This document shows, piece by piece, positions 52,134-60,559 of a stretch of 64,000 nucleotides of DNA. Every line of letters starts with the position of its first letter. Position 1 is the stretch's first letter. The translations under genes and the position numbers were made by a program. Source of the DNA: Dechloromonas sp. A34 (GTDB lineage: Bacteria; Pseudomonadota; Gammaproteobacteria; Burkholderiales; Rhodocyclaceae); the NCBI RefSeq assembly GCF_026261605.1, contig NZ_CP102486.1:4402001-4466000 (forward strand). Reading direction: 5' to 3'. The notes beneath the pieces are model-generated. The model saw only the letters and a list, made by a program, of their open reading frames with translations. It had not been told where the DNA came from and searched no databases.

Positions 52134-52445
52134 ATGAACACCACGAACAAGTCGCTGACCGCTGCCTCCCTTGCTTTTGCCTTGGGCGCCGCCCTGACCG
52201 TGGCCGCCACGCCGGCCAGCGCCGCCGACAAGATGGCCGACAAGGAAAAATGCTTCGGCGTCGCCATGAAGGGCAAGAACGACTGCAAGGCCGGTGCCGG
52301 AACCAGCTGCGCCGGCACCTCGAAAATCGACTACCAGGGCAACGCGTGGTCTCTGGTTCCCAAGGGCACCTGCGAAAAGACGGCATCGCCGACCTCGCCG
52401 ACCGGGCATGGCCAACTGGCCGAATTCAAGGAAAAGAAGGCCTGA
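52134..52445 (+). CDS. bufA1: Bufferin precursor peptide (DUF2282, BufA1 type)
   Basis: A 103-residue DUF2282 protein with a Sec signal (about 1-30, ending TPASA) and a mature part with four cysteines at 40, 51, 59 and 80 ([21 protein letters not shown]). In bufferins an MNIO enzyme converts such core cysteines to thiooxazoles that bind copper, and the peptide is exported to the periplasm. AGGAG at 52121-52125 gives a strong ribosome site. It is first in a four-gene operon whose order (precursor, DUF692, DUF2063, DoxX) is the standard one. Modification and copper binding here are inferred from family. Confidence 0.92.
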   Translation: MNTTNKSLTAASLAFALGAALTVAATPASAADKMADKEKCFGVAMKGKNDCKAGAGTSCAGTSKIDYQGNAWSLVPKGTCEKTASPTSPTGHGQLAEFKEKKA

Positions 52446-52472
52446 TTCCCCCTGCGCACCGGAGCGCCAGCC

Positions 52473-53387
52473 ATGACAACAATCCGCAGTGTCCAGCTGC
52501 CGGCAGGCGCTCCAGCGCTGCGCGCCGGCACCCTGCCGGCCCGTAGTGGCCTGGGTCTCAAGCCCGAGCACTTTCACAGCATTCTCGAAACGCTGCCCGA
52601 GCTCGGGTTCTTCGAAATTCATGCCGAGAACTACATGGTCGATGGCGGCCCCTTCCATCACTACCTGACGCAGATTCGCGACCACTATCCGCTGTCGATC
52701 CATGGCGTCGGGCTCTCGATCGGCGGCGAGGAGCGGCTCGACGAAACCCACCTCGATCGCCTCGCCACCCTGATCGCCCGCTACGAGCCGCAGTCATTTT
52801 CCGAGCACCTTGCCTGGGCTAGCCACGACGATGTCTTTCTCAACGATCTGCTGCCAGCCCCCTACAATGCCGCGACCCTGAACCGGGTGTGCGATCACAT
52901 CGACCGGGTCCAGGAACGCCTGGGCCGGCGCATGCTGCTCGAGAACCCGGCGACCTATGTCGAATTCGCAGCCTCCACGCAGGGCGAAGCCGACTTCATC
53001 AGCGCCGTCGTCAAGCGCACCGGCTGCGGCCTGCTGCTTGACGTCAACAACGCCTATGTCTCGTGCATCAATCACGGGCGCGATCCGCGCGCCTACATAG
53101 CGGCGCTGCCGCTAGGGGCGACTGGGGAAATTCATCTCGCCGGCTTTGCCGAGGACAGCGATGGTGCCGGCGACCGGCTGCTGATCGACAGCCACGGCTC
53201 GCCGGTGGCGCAGGCGGTGTGGGAACTTTGCCGCTTCACGCTGCAGCGGGTTGGAGTGCAGCCGACGTTGATCGAACGCGACAACGACATTCCGGCCTTT
53301 CCCGTTCTGCTGGCCGAGGCACGGCAGGCCGACGGCCTGTTGTCGGCAATTGCCGAGTTGGAAAATGGCGAGCTGGAGGCGGCATGA
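52473..53387 (+). CDS. bufB1: MNIO-family (DUF692) RiPP-modifying enzyme BufB
   Basis: A 304-residue TIM-barrel enzyme of the multinuclear non-haem iron oxidative family. Metal-binding residues are in [71 protein letters not shown] and [10 protein letters not shown]. It oxidatively rearranges precursor cysteines with O2. The family length is met. GGAG before the ATG. The stop overlaps the DUF2063 start by four bases, matching the need for that partner in substrate recognition. Confidence 0.95.
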   Translation: MTTIRSVQLPAGAPALRAGTLPARSGLGLKPEHFHSILETLPELGFFEIHAENYMVDGGPFHHYLTQIRDHYPLSIHGVGLSIGGEERLDETHLDRLATLIARYEPQSFSEHLAWASHDDVFLNDLLPAPYNAATLNRVCDHIDRVQERLGRRMLLENPATYVEFAASTQGEADFISAVVKRTGCGLLLDVNNAYVSCINHGRDPRAYIAALPLGATGEIHLAGFAEDSDGAGDRLLIDSHGSPVAQAVWELCRFTLQRVGVQPTLIERDNDIPAFPVLLAEARQADGLLSAIAELENGELEAA

Positions 53388-54157
53388 GTTCGCAGAGCCA
53401 GTTTGCCGCAGCACTGCTCAATCCCGAACAGCCATGCCCGGCGGGTTTGACGGCCTGGAACGGCTCTGACCCGGCACACCGTTTCCGAATCTATCGCAAC
53501 AACGTCATCGTTTCGCTGATCGACGCCCTGGCAGACAGCTATGCGGTTACGCAGGAACTGGTAGGTGAAGAATTCTTTCGGGCCATGGCGCATCGCTACG
53601 CCGATGGCCACCCACCGCAATCGCCCCTGATGGCCTTTTACGGCAGCGACTTGCCCGCCTTCATTGAGGCTTTTCCGCCGGCCGCCGGGCTGCCTTACCT
53701 GGCCGATGTCGCCCGGCTTGAGCAATTGCGCATCGTGGCGTATCACACCGCCGATGTGGCGCCCGTCGACAGCGCCGAGATCTGCGCCGCCCTAGCCGAT
53801 GAAAGCACCGTGCCTGGGCTTGGGTTGCGCTTGCACCCATCGGTGGCGGTGCTTGCCTCGTCGTTTGCCGTCGTCTCGTTGTGGGGAGCCCACCAAGGGA
53901 TGCTGGAACTGTCCACGGTCATCCCCGAGATTGCGGAAACCGCCCTGGTTCTGCGCCACGGGCTGGAGGTTGAAGTCATGGGGATTTCAGTGGCGGCGGG
54001 CGTATTCCTTGCCGCCCTCGGGTCAGGAGCCGCGCTCGGCGAAGCCGCCGCGCAGGCGACGGCGATCGACGCCGATTTCGATCTGATCGGCATTCTCGGC
54101 CTGCTCCTGCAAAAGTCGGCCGTTACGGCCTTGCATCCCTCAAGGAGAACTCCATGA
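53384..54157 (+). CDS. bufC1: DUF2063 partner protein BufC
   Basis: A 257-residue DUF2063 protein with the family opening Q-F-A-A-A-L-L and the segment [20 protein letters not shown], then [19 protein letters not shown]. In bufferin and related RiPP pathways it docks the precursor onto the DUF692 enzyme. ATG 53384 overlaps the bufB stop, and its own stop overlaps the DoxX start, so the set is translationally coupled. The C-terminal half is less conserved, as usual. Confidence 0.93.
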   Translation: MSSQSQFAAALLNPEQPCPAGLTAWNGSDPAHRFRIYRNNVIVSLIDALADSYAVTQELVGEEFFRAMAHRYADGHPPQSPLMAFYGSDLPAFIEAFPPAAGLPYLADVARLEQLRIVAYHTADVAPVDSAEICAALADESTVPGLGLRLHPSVAVLASSFAVVSLWGAHQGMLELSTVIPEIAETALVLRHGLEVEVMGISVAAGVFLAALGSGAALGEAAAQATAIDADFDLIGILGLLLQKSAVTALHPSRRTP

Positions 54158-54678
54158 ATTCGCCCGTTGCCGGCCTGTCCGCTACGCCAGCGTCGCCGCT
54201 CGCCGGTTGGCTTAGCGGCCTCAACACCCTGCTTTCCCGCATTCCCGATACGTTTATCGCCTTGATCGGTCGCTTCTCGATCGCCGCGATCTTCTGGAAG
54301 TCGGGGCAGACCAAGATCGAAGGTATTGCCGTCGATCTCGTCGCCGGTGAATTCCAGTTCGGCTGGCCGCAGCTATCGGATTCGGCGCTCGAACTGTTCC
54401 GCAGCGAATATCGCCTGCCGCTGCTGCCGCCCGAGTTGGCGGCGCCACTGGCCGCTTTCGGCGAGCATCTCTTTCCGCTTCTGATCCTGATCGGTCTGGC
54501 GACACGCTTCTCGGCACTCGCCCTCTTGGTGATGACCCTGACCATCCAGATCTTCGTCTATCCGGATGCCTATCCGACGCACGGGGTCTGGGCGACGGTC
54601 TTGCTGCTGCTGATTGCCCGCGGCGCGGGGGCGATTTCGCTGGATCACTGGCTGTTCCGGCGCTACGCGGGAAACTGA
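54154..54678 (+). CDS. DoxX family membrane protein
   Basis: A 174-residue inner-membrane protein with four predicted helices (about 30-50, 95-115, 120-140 and 145-165) and the DoxX phrase IFWKSGQTKIEG. It terminates the bufferin operon, as in many such loci, and may handle redox or export linked to the peptide. The start overlaps the DUF2063 stop (ATGA). Confidence 0.9.
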   Translation: MNSPVAGLSATPASPLAGWLSGLNTLLSRIPDTFIALIGRFSIAAIFWKSGQTKIEGIAVDLVAGEFQFGWPQLSDSALELFRSEYRLPLLPPELAAPLAAFGEHLFPLLILIGLATRFSALALLVMTLTIQIFVYPDAYPTHGVWATVLLLLIARGAGAISLDHWLFRRYAGN

Positions 54679-54793
54679 CCGCCCCCTGCGGTGTGCGCGG
54701 TGCAGCCGACGCCAACCGGGACGCCCGACAGCGCCCGCCTGACCTTGCCGGAGAACGCGTTAGCGCGTGGTCCAAGCATCGACGCTCCAGACC

Positions 54794-55162
54794 TCAGGGT
54801 TTCTCGGCAGCCAGCTTGCCAATTTTGTACTTGGCAAGCAATTCGTCGGCATACGGCGCATGCGGCCGTCCTTTGGTTTTGGTGTTGTAGGCCTCGGTTG
54901 CCTCCCGGCCACACCAGGGCAGCACCACTTCCGGTCGCGATGGATGGTCGGGCAGGTAGGCGCTCAGGTCATAGACGCCGCCGCGAATCGCCATCCAGCA
55001 GTTCTCGGCGCTTGCGTGTTTGGTCAGATCGGCTTTGCTGTAGGTCTTTTCGGCGGCGAGAGCGAGGTTTTCCCCGGCCGGCGGCAACCACAGGCTTGCC
55101 GCCCAGAAGGCGGTGACCAGCAGCCAGAACAAGAGGGTCGTCGATAGATAGAGGCGGCGCAT
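54794..55162 (-). CDS. Cytochrome b5-like haem-binding protein, membrane anchored
   Basis: A 122-residue protein with an N-terminal membrane/signal helix (about 5-27) and a cytochrome b5-type domain: LTKHASAENCWMAIRGGVYD, then YLPDHPSRPEVVLPWCG in which the usual HPGG haem-ligand motif is HPSR, then a second His in RPHAPYADELL. Haem binding is therefore likely but altered. The start overlaps the flavocytochrome stop by one base (TAATG), so the two probably exchange electrons. Confidence 0.83.
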   Translation of the reverse strand: MRRLYLSTTLLFWLLVTAFWAASLWLPPAGENLALAAEKTYSKADLTKHASAENCWMAIRGGVYDLSAYLPDHPSRPEVVLPWCGREATEAYNTKTKGRPHAPYADELLAKYKIGKLAAEKP

Positions 55163-56415
55163 TATCTGAATTCGAAGTTTTCAAAGTGGATATGGCGGGG
55201 CGCGACACCCCGCTCGTTGAGGACCTTGCGTAGCCCGGCCACCATGCCGGGTGGTCCGCACAGATAACAATCATGTTGCGCCAGGCCGGGGGCTTCGGGG
55301 AGCAGGCGATGCAGATCGGGGGGCATCGGGCCGGTTGCCACGGCGCGTAGCGAAAGCTTCGGGTCCCGCGCCGTCAAGGTCCGCAACTCGTGCAGAAATG
55401 CCGCATCGGGCTCACTCCGGTAAAGGTAGAGCAGCCGCGTCGGCTGCTTGAGCGGCCCGGCCCGCAGTTGGGCCAGGAAGGGCGTGATGCCGATACCGCC
55501 GGCCACCCACAGCTGCGGCACAGCCGGCCGGTCGCTCAGGAAGCAGCCAAAGGCGCCGTGCACTCTGGCGAGAACGCCGGGCTCGATGGACTGGATTCGG
55601 CGCGTGCAGTCGCCGAGGGCTTTGACGCCGAAGCGGATTTCGCCGCCCACCCCCACCGCGCTGACGGTAAAGGGGTGGAATTCGCGGCAGCCCCGGAAGC
55701 TCGGGCCATCAAAGAAGGCGACCAGCGCAAACTGGCCCGCCGTGGCCGCCATGCCATCGGCCAAGGGTTTCAGCACGATCTCGACCATGCCCTCGGCCAC
55801 CGGGCTGACGCGGTGCACGATGTACGGCCGGGCTGCCAGGCCGAAGTCCTCGCGCACGATGCGCCAGCCGAGAAAGAAGGCGGCCAGCGCCAGAATCGGC
55901 CAGACCGGCTGTTCGATACCGAGCAGGACCAGATGCAGCAGGCCGAACAGCACCGCGAGCCCGAGCCCGACATGCAGCCAGCGCCAGGTTCGGTAGGCAA
56001 TGCGCTTGTCGAAGGTCAGCGCCAAGCCTGCCATCAGCAGGAGCAGCGCCAGCCAGCCGAGCCAGACCGGCCAGCCCTGGCCGAAGGGCGACAGCGTCTG
56101 CCAGGCCAGCAGCGGCTGCGCCGGCCAGGCGTCGGCCGCCAGCAACAGCGGGTGGGCGAGCAAGGCAAGGTAGGCTGCCATGCCGGCCCGGTGATGCCAG
56201 CGGTACATCCTTTCCAGGCCGCCCAGCCCCTCGGCCAGCCGGGATTCGCGGAGCATCAGCAACAGGCTGGCGAGGAGCAGGCCGCAGCCAGCCCAGCCAA
56301 GCACGATACCCAGGCTGCGCGCCACGGAGAGGCCCTCGGGCAGCGCCCAATAGACCGGGCCGGCGGTGGCCGCCAGAAGCAGCAGGGGAATCGATAACCT
56401 GCGCAACACAAGCAT
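55162..56415 (-). CDS. Ferric-reductase-like transmembrane flavocytochrome
   Basis: A 417-residue protein: membrane domain with about five to six helices (1-185) carrying haem-ligand His pairs (WHHRAG, LLAHPLLL, WRWLHVGLGL, LLHLVLL), an FAD-binding domain (HPFTVSAVG) and an NAD(P)-binding domain (GGIGITPFLAQLRA, YLCGPPGMVAGL). It would move electrons from NAD(P)H across the membrane to metal or haem acceptors. A cytochrome b5-like protein is encoded with it, and a small secreted protein precedes it by 27 bases. Confidence 0.9.
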   Translation of the reverse strand: MLVLRRLSIPLLLLAATAGPVYWALPEGLSVARSLGIVLGWAGCGLLLASLLLMLRESRLAEGLGGLERMYRWHHRAGMAAYLALLAHPLLLAADAWPAQPLLAWQTLSPFGQGWPVWLGWLALLLLMAGLALTFDKRIAYRTWRWLHVGLGLAVLFGLLHLVLLGIEQPVWPILALAAFFLGWRIVREDFGLAARPYIVHRVSPVAEGMVEIVLKPLADGMAATAGQFALVAFFDGPSFRGCREFHPFTVSAVGVGGEIRFGVKALGDCTRRIQSIEPGVLARVHGAFGCFLSDRPAVPQLWVAGGIGITPFLAQLRAGPLKQPTRLLYLYRSEPDAAFLHELRTLTARDPKLSLRAVATGPMPPDLHRLLPEAPGLAQHDCYLCGPPGMVAGLRKVLNERGVAPRHIHFENFEFR

Positions 56416-56442
56416 GGTGACTGGTCTCCCGATCAGGCGGCC

Positions 56443-56742
56443 TCAGGGCCGCACCTTCCCCGGCGCCAGGTGGGCGCAGATATCCCGCCCGCCCCCGGGC
56501 AAGGCCACCTCGCGCTGCCGGGCTCGCTCTTCCATCAACCGGTGATGGCCGAGTTGATAGTTCCGGCACGCCTCAAGTGTCGTGAAGCCGCGAACCTGGG
56601 CCTGATGCTCGATCCGTTCTTCCGGCGTCATCAACTGCCAGCCCCGGGTATTCGCCTCGCTTGCCCGCCACGGGCCGCGTGCCGCAGCATGGTCGATCAG
56701 CAACACGCTGACGATCAAGGCAACAAAAATTCTGCCATGCAT
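56443..56742 (-). CDS. Small exported hypothetical protein
   Basis: A 99-residue protein with a signal peptide (MHGRIFVALIVSVLLIDHAA) and a charged helical mature part with EACRNYQLGHHRLMEERARQ and a late Cys in RDICAHLAPG. No family is recognised. GGGAGGAAGC precedes the ATG at 56742; longer frames upstream lack support. It is first in the operon with the flavocytochrome and b5-like protein. Confidence 0.7.
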   Translation of the reverse strand: MHGRIFVALIVSVLLIDHAAARGPWRASEANTRGWQLMTPEERIEHQAQVRGFTTLEACRNYQLGHHRLMEERARQREVALPGGGRDICAHLAPGKVRP

Positions 56743-56993
56743 GCTTCCTCCCTGTGGGGCCCCCCTATGGAAAAACGGCCCCACCACCACAGTAGTACTT
56801 CCTGATAAAGAATCCAGGTTTATTGCTGCATGAATGTTCCAACTCATGCCGATTGGGCAACGGAGTCCTGCCTGGCAATGCAGCCGGTAGAGGAGTAGCA
56901 AGCAGCGATCCAGCCCGACCAACCGCCGACGCATTTCTACCTCCCGATAAAGCACTTAACGAGACAAGATGCAGGCGAGAAACGCCGGGTTCA

Positions 56994-58046
56994 TCAGCCT
57001 GCTTCAGACTTGAAGAAGCGTTTCTGAAACCACAGCGCGACAGCGACCAGAGCGATCATCACCGGCACCTCGACCAGCGGGCCGATGACCGCGGCGAATG
57101 CGGCGCCGGAGTTGATGCCATAGACGGCGATCGCCACCGCGATCGCCAACTCGAAATTGTTGCTGGCCGCCGTGAAGGACAGCGTGGTGCACTTCTTGTA
57201 ATTGGCCCCGACCTTCTTGCTCATGTAGAACGAGAACAGGAACATGACCACGAAGTAGATCAGCAACGGAACCGCGATGCGCAGCACGTCGAGCGGAATG
57301 GTGACGATCAGCTGGCCTTTAAGGCTGAACATGACGACGATGGTGAACAGCAGCGCGACCAGGGTGATCGGCCCGATCTTCGGCACGAAGTGTTCGTGGT
57401 ACCACTCTTTCGAAACGTAGCGCAGCATGACGACCCGGGTCAGCACGCCGGCGACGCAGGGGATACCGAGGTAGACGAAGACGCTTTCGGCGATCTGGCC
57501 GATCGAGATATCGACCACCATGCCGGAGAGCCCGAACAGCGGCGGCAGCACGGTGACGAAGAACCAGGCATAGACGCTGAAGAACAGCACCTGGAAGATC
57601 GAGTTGAAGGCGACCAGGCCGGCGGCGTATTCAGTCGAGCCCTTGGCGATCTCGTTCCAGACGATGACCATCGCGATGCAGCGGGCGAGGCCGATGAGGA
57701 TCAGGCCGACCATGTATTCCGGCTTGTCGGGCAGGAAGATGATGGCCAGCGCGAACATCAGGATTGGCCCGAGTATCCAGTTCTGGACCAGGGACAGGCC
57801 GAGCACTTTCTTGTCGCTGAAGACGTCGGGCAATTCTTCGTAACGCACCTTGGCGAAGGGCGGGTACATCATCAGGATCAAGCCAAGGGCGATCGGGATA
57901 TTGGTCGTCCCGACCTGGAAGCGGTTGATGAAGGCCTCGGTACCCGGCACGAAATAGCCGAGACCGACGCCCAGCCCCATGGCGGCGAAGATCCAGACCG
58001 TCAGGTAGCGGTCGAGGAAGGATAGTTTCTTGGTGACGGCGCTCAT
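56994..58046 (-). CDS. acr3: Arsenite efflux permease Acr3
   Basis: A 350-residue Acr3 (BASS superfamily) with ten predicted helices. The functional Cys is in [15 protein letters not shown] and the conserved Glu in [16 protein letters not shown]. It exports arsenite (and perhaps antimonite) using the proton gradient. It overlaps arsC by four bases and ends the arsR-arsC-acr3 operon, so arsenate reduced by ArsC is exported. Confidence 0.95.
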   Translation of the reverse strand: MSAVTKKLSFLDRYLTVWIFAAMGLGVGLGYFVPGTEAFINRFQVGTTNIPIALGLILMMYPPFAKVRYEELPDVFSDKKVLGLSLVQNWILGPILMFALAIIFLPDKPEYMVGLILIGLARCIAMVIVWNEIAKGSTEYAAGLVAFNSIFQVLFFSVYAWFFVTVLPPLFGLSGMVVDISIGQIAESVFVYLGIPCVAGVLTRVVMLRYVSKEWYHEHFVPKIGPITLVALLFTIVVMFSLKGQLIVTIPLDVLRIAVPLLIYFVVMFLFSFYMSKKVGANYKKCTTLSFTAASNNFELAIAVAIAVYGINSGAAFAAVIGPLVEVPVMIALVAVALWFQKRFFKSEAG

Positions 58047-58546
58047 GCACTGGCCTCGCTATGAATTCTCCGCGCCGCCTCGACAATCGCCGCGGCCGAC
58101 AGGGTCTCCAGCGGCAGGTTCAGGAAAGCCGCAATGCGCTTTTCCAGTTCGACATAGGCCGTTTCGAAGGCCGCCCGGCGCGCCGCCAGCGGCTCGACAT
58201 GGGCCGGATCGGCGATTCCCCAGTGCGCGGTGGCCGGGTGGCCGGGCCAGATCGGGCAGGCTTCGCCGGCGGCGCTAGCGCAGACGGTGAAGATGAAATC
58301 GAGCCGCGGTGCGCCCGGCGCGGCGAACTCGTCCCACGACTTGCTGCGCGGCTGGCCGGCGTTCGGCCAGGGCACGCCGTGCGCGGCCAGGGTTTCGAGG
58401 GCCAGCGGATTGACCTTGCCGCTCGGCTGGCTGCCGGCCGAAAAGGCGCGAATTCGGCCCTTCCCCAAATGATTGAACAAGGCCTCGCCGAGGATCGAAC
58501 GGGCCGAATTGCCGGTGCACAGCACCAACACGTTGAAACTTTTCAT
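58043..58546 (-). CDS. arsC: Arsenate reductase, thioredoxin-coupled (LMW-PTP type)
   Basis: A 167-residue ArsC with P-loop LCTGNSARS near residue 10 and the further cysteines in [17 protein letters not shown] used for the thiol relay. It reduces arsenate to arsenite with electrons from thioredoxin; the TlpA-like and small thioredoxin proteins nearby are separate. The start at 58546 overlaps the arsR stop by four bases; an ATG two codons earlier is possible. Confidence 0.94.
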   Translation of the reverse strand: MKSFNVLVLCTGNSARSILGEALFNHLGKGRIRAFSAGSQPSGKVNPLALETLAAHGVPWPNAGQPRSKSWDEFAAPGAPRLDFIFTVCASAAGEACPIWPGHPATAHWGIADPAHVEPLAARRAAFETAYVELEKRIAAFLNLPLETLSAAAIVEAARRIHSEASA

Positions 58547-58878
58547 GCGCATTGCTCCGGGTTGCAGGTTTCGATGCTCTCGCCGCAGGGCTGGCCGCCG
58601 CAGCAGTCTTCGGTCAGGTAGTGGAGGAGTTCATTCATTGCCGCGTAATCGGTCGCGTAGTAGATGAAGCGCCCCTCCTGGCGGGCGCTGGCCAGTCCGG
58701 CACCGACCAGTTCCTTGAGGTGGAAGCTCAGGCGCCCGTTGGCCTCGACGCCGAGCGCCTCGGCGATCTTGCCGACGGCCAGACCGCCGGCCCCGGCGCG
58801 GACCAGCAGGCGGAAGATGTCGAGACGGGTTTCATGGGCCAGCGCACCGAGCGCGGCCACTGCAGTTTTCGTTTCCAT
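58543..58878 (-). CDS. arsR: ArsR-family arsenite-responsive repressor
   Basis: A 111-residue winged-helix repressor (LAHETRLDIFRLLVRAG, then GRLSFHLKELVGAGLASAR as recognition helix). The C-terminal tail CCGGQPCGESIETCNPEQC is unusually cysteine-rich and is a likely As(III) site, unlike the CVC-in-helix site of classical ArsR. A 34-base palindrome covers its start codon, so it surely represses its own operon. Confidence 0.95.
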   Translation of the reverse strand: METKTAVAALGALAHETRLDIFRLLVRAGAGGLAVGKIAEALGVEANGRLSFHLKELVGAGLASARQEGRFIYYATDYAAMNELLHYLTEDCCGGQPCGESIETCNPEQCA

Positions 58879-58905
58879 ATTTCAATATTAATTGAAATAT
58901 GGAAA
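58872..58905. promoter_or_regulatory. ArsR operator: 15-bp perfect inverted repeat
   Basis: Arms 58872-58886 and 58891-58905 (TTTCCATATTTCAAT and its complement) are perfect around a 4-base centre. The arsR ATG lies inside the left arm. Binding would block translation initiation or transcription of arsR and perhaps the divergent TlpA-like gene. Confidence 0.8.
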
Positions 58906-59053
58906 TACAGATAAGCCTTGCTCCCTTTTCGCCATACCCCCGAATGGGGGGCGCGCTGCACAGCCAAAACACGAGTACATTAGCATTTCGTTATTCACCA
59001 ATTCGGCAGTGCTCGATTGCTGCCTCACCGCCATGCTCAACATTCCGGCATCG

Positions 59054-59881
59054 ATGAAAAGCTGTTGTCTGACCACCAGCCTGCTCGGCATTCTCGCCTC
59101 GCCCGCTCTGGCCCAACATCTGCCGGGCCTGCCGCCGGCGGGCAATCAGGCCTTTCAGCTTTATCAGCAAGCCGAGGAGCAGCGTGCCTTTGCCATCGCC
59201 CCGGGCGGCAGCTGGGGCTGGCATGCCGGCGCCGACTCGTCCGACGTCGCCGAGGACAAGGCGCTCAGCGCCTGCCAGAGCAGCACGCCCCAGAAATGCG
59301 TGCTCTACGCACGCAATGGCGAGCTGATTTTCAACACCAGAGCCTGGCCCGGCTTGTGGGGGCCTTACGCCACTGCCGCCGCGGCAGCCCGCGCCGCCCC
59401 CGGCGTCGAACCGGGGCAGCGCCTGGCCGATCTCGCCTTCCGCGACGCCCAGGGCCGCTCGACTAGACTGAGCGCGCTACGCGGCAAGGTGGTCGTCCTG
59501 CATTTCTGGGGCAGCTGGTGCCCGCCCTGCCGCAAGGAGATGCCGGGGCTGGCCGGGCTGCGCCAGGCACTGGGCGAGCGCCGCGATATTGCCTTTGTCC
59601 TGCTGCAAGCCCGGGAGCCTTTCGCCACCGCCCAGCGTTGGGCCCGCAACCAGCACCTGACGCTGCCGCTCGCCGATTCCGGCAGCACCGGCGAAGACGA
59701 CGCCGACTTCCGTCTGGCCGACGGCAGCCTGCTCGCCGACCGCCTGCTCGCGCGCAGCTTCCCGACCACCTACGTGCTCGACAAGCACGGCCTGGTGGTC
59801 TTCTCGCATGTTGGCCCGGTCGATGACTGGCGCGGCTACGAAGCCTTTCTGCGCGACGCGGCCCGGCACTCGGGAAAATAG
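59054..59881 (+). CDS. DUF4189-like domain fused to TlpA thioredoxin, periplasmic
   Basis: A 275-residue protein with signal peptide MKSCCLTTSLLGILASPALA, a DUF4189-like region (about 40-105, AFAIAPGGSWGW, AEDKALSACQSSTPQKCVLY) and a TlpA thioredoxin domain (about 120-270) with active site FWGSWCPPCRKEMPGL and cis-Pro SFPTTYVLDK. It is a periplasmic thiol-disulfide protein. The start is uncertain (59054 chosen for the signal peptide; 59033 possible). Divergent from arsR across the ArsR operator; convergent with the cytochrome b gene. Confidence 0.82.
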   Translation: MKSCCLTTSLLGILASPALAQHLPGLPPAGNQAFQLYQQAEEQRAFAIAPGGSWGWHAGADSSDVAEDKALSACQSSTPQKCVLYARNGELIFNTRAWPGLWGPYATAAAAARAAPGVEPGQRLADLAFRDAQGRSTRLSALRGKVVVLHFWGSWCPPCRKEMPGLAGLRQALGERRDIAFVLLQAREPFATAQRWARNQHLTLPLADSGSTGEDDADFRLADGSLLADRLLARSFPTTYVLDKHGLVVFSHVGPVDDWRGYEAFLRDAARHSGK

Positions 59882-59922
59882 TTCGGCGGCCCGCACGACG
59901 GCCGAACCTGGCGCCGGCGCAA

Positions 59923-60555
59923 TCAAGCCTTGCCGGCGGCGCCTTCCTCCGCTTCGGCATCTTCCCAGCCGGTGACCATGGTCTTGATGTGAGCGAAGGG
60001 CGTATGGCCGGTGGTCGTCAGGTAGACGTGCACGATGAAGAAAGTCAGCATCATGAAGGCGCCCGCGGTATGGGCCAGCGCCACCCACTCGAGCGAGATC
60101 GTCCTGTCCAGCCCGAAATCCTTCCAGTAGCCGTAGAACAGGTAGAAAAAGCCGGAGCCCCAGATCAGCGGCGAGACCATCGCCAGCAGGGTGACATAGG
60201 CCAGGCGCTGCAAGGGATTGTGCTTCTTGCCGGCGGTCTTGTGGAAGGGATGCGGCGCATTCACGAAGATGCCGTAGGCGTAGTAGCGGACCATGGCCAA
60301 TACCCGGTTGAGCGTCGGGATGTACTGCCGCCATTCTCCGGTGGTGAATTGCCAGAAGATGGTGAAGGCCCACAGGGTGAGCAGCGCCCAGGCAGCCAGG
60401 GTGTGGTACTCGACAGCGCGCTGGAAGCCGAAGTTCTGATAGACGCCGTGGATCTCGAAGCCGGTGACGAGCATGAAGATGACCAGCACGGCCTGCGACC
60501 AGTGCCAGAAGCGTTCGTAACGGCGGTAGAGGTAAATGCGGGTGGGTGCGTTCAT
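59923..60555 (-). CDS. Cytochrome b561-type membrane subunit
   Basis: A 210-residue cytochrome b with four predicted helices. Haem-ligand His residues are visible in RFWHWSQAVLVIF, VEYHTLAAW, LAHTAGAFM and IVHVYLTTTGHTP. The family (hydrogenase/thiosulfate reductase b subunits, PhsC-like) passes quinol electrons to a periplasmic partner. It begins four bases after the octahaem cytochrome stop, so that cytochrome is its partner. Start at 60555 with GGGG upstream. Confidence 0.9.
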   Translation of the reverse strand: MNAPTRIYLYRRYERFWHWSQAVLVIFMLVTGFEIHGVYQNFGFQRAVEYHTLAAWALLTLWAFTIFWQFTTGEWRQYIPTLNRVLAMVRYYAYGIFVNAPHPFHKTAGKKHNPLQRLAYVTLLAMVSPLIWGSGFFYLFYGYWKDFGLDRTISLEWVALAHTAGAFMMLTFFIVHVYLTTTGHTPFAHIKTMVTGWEDAEAEEGAAGKA

Positions 60556-60559
60556 GGAT

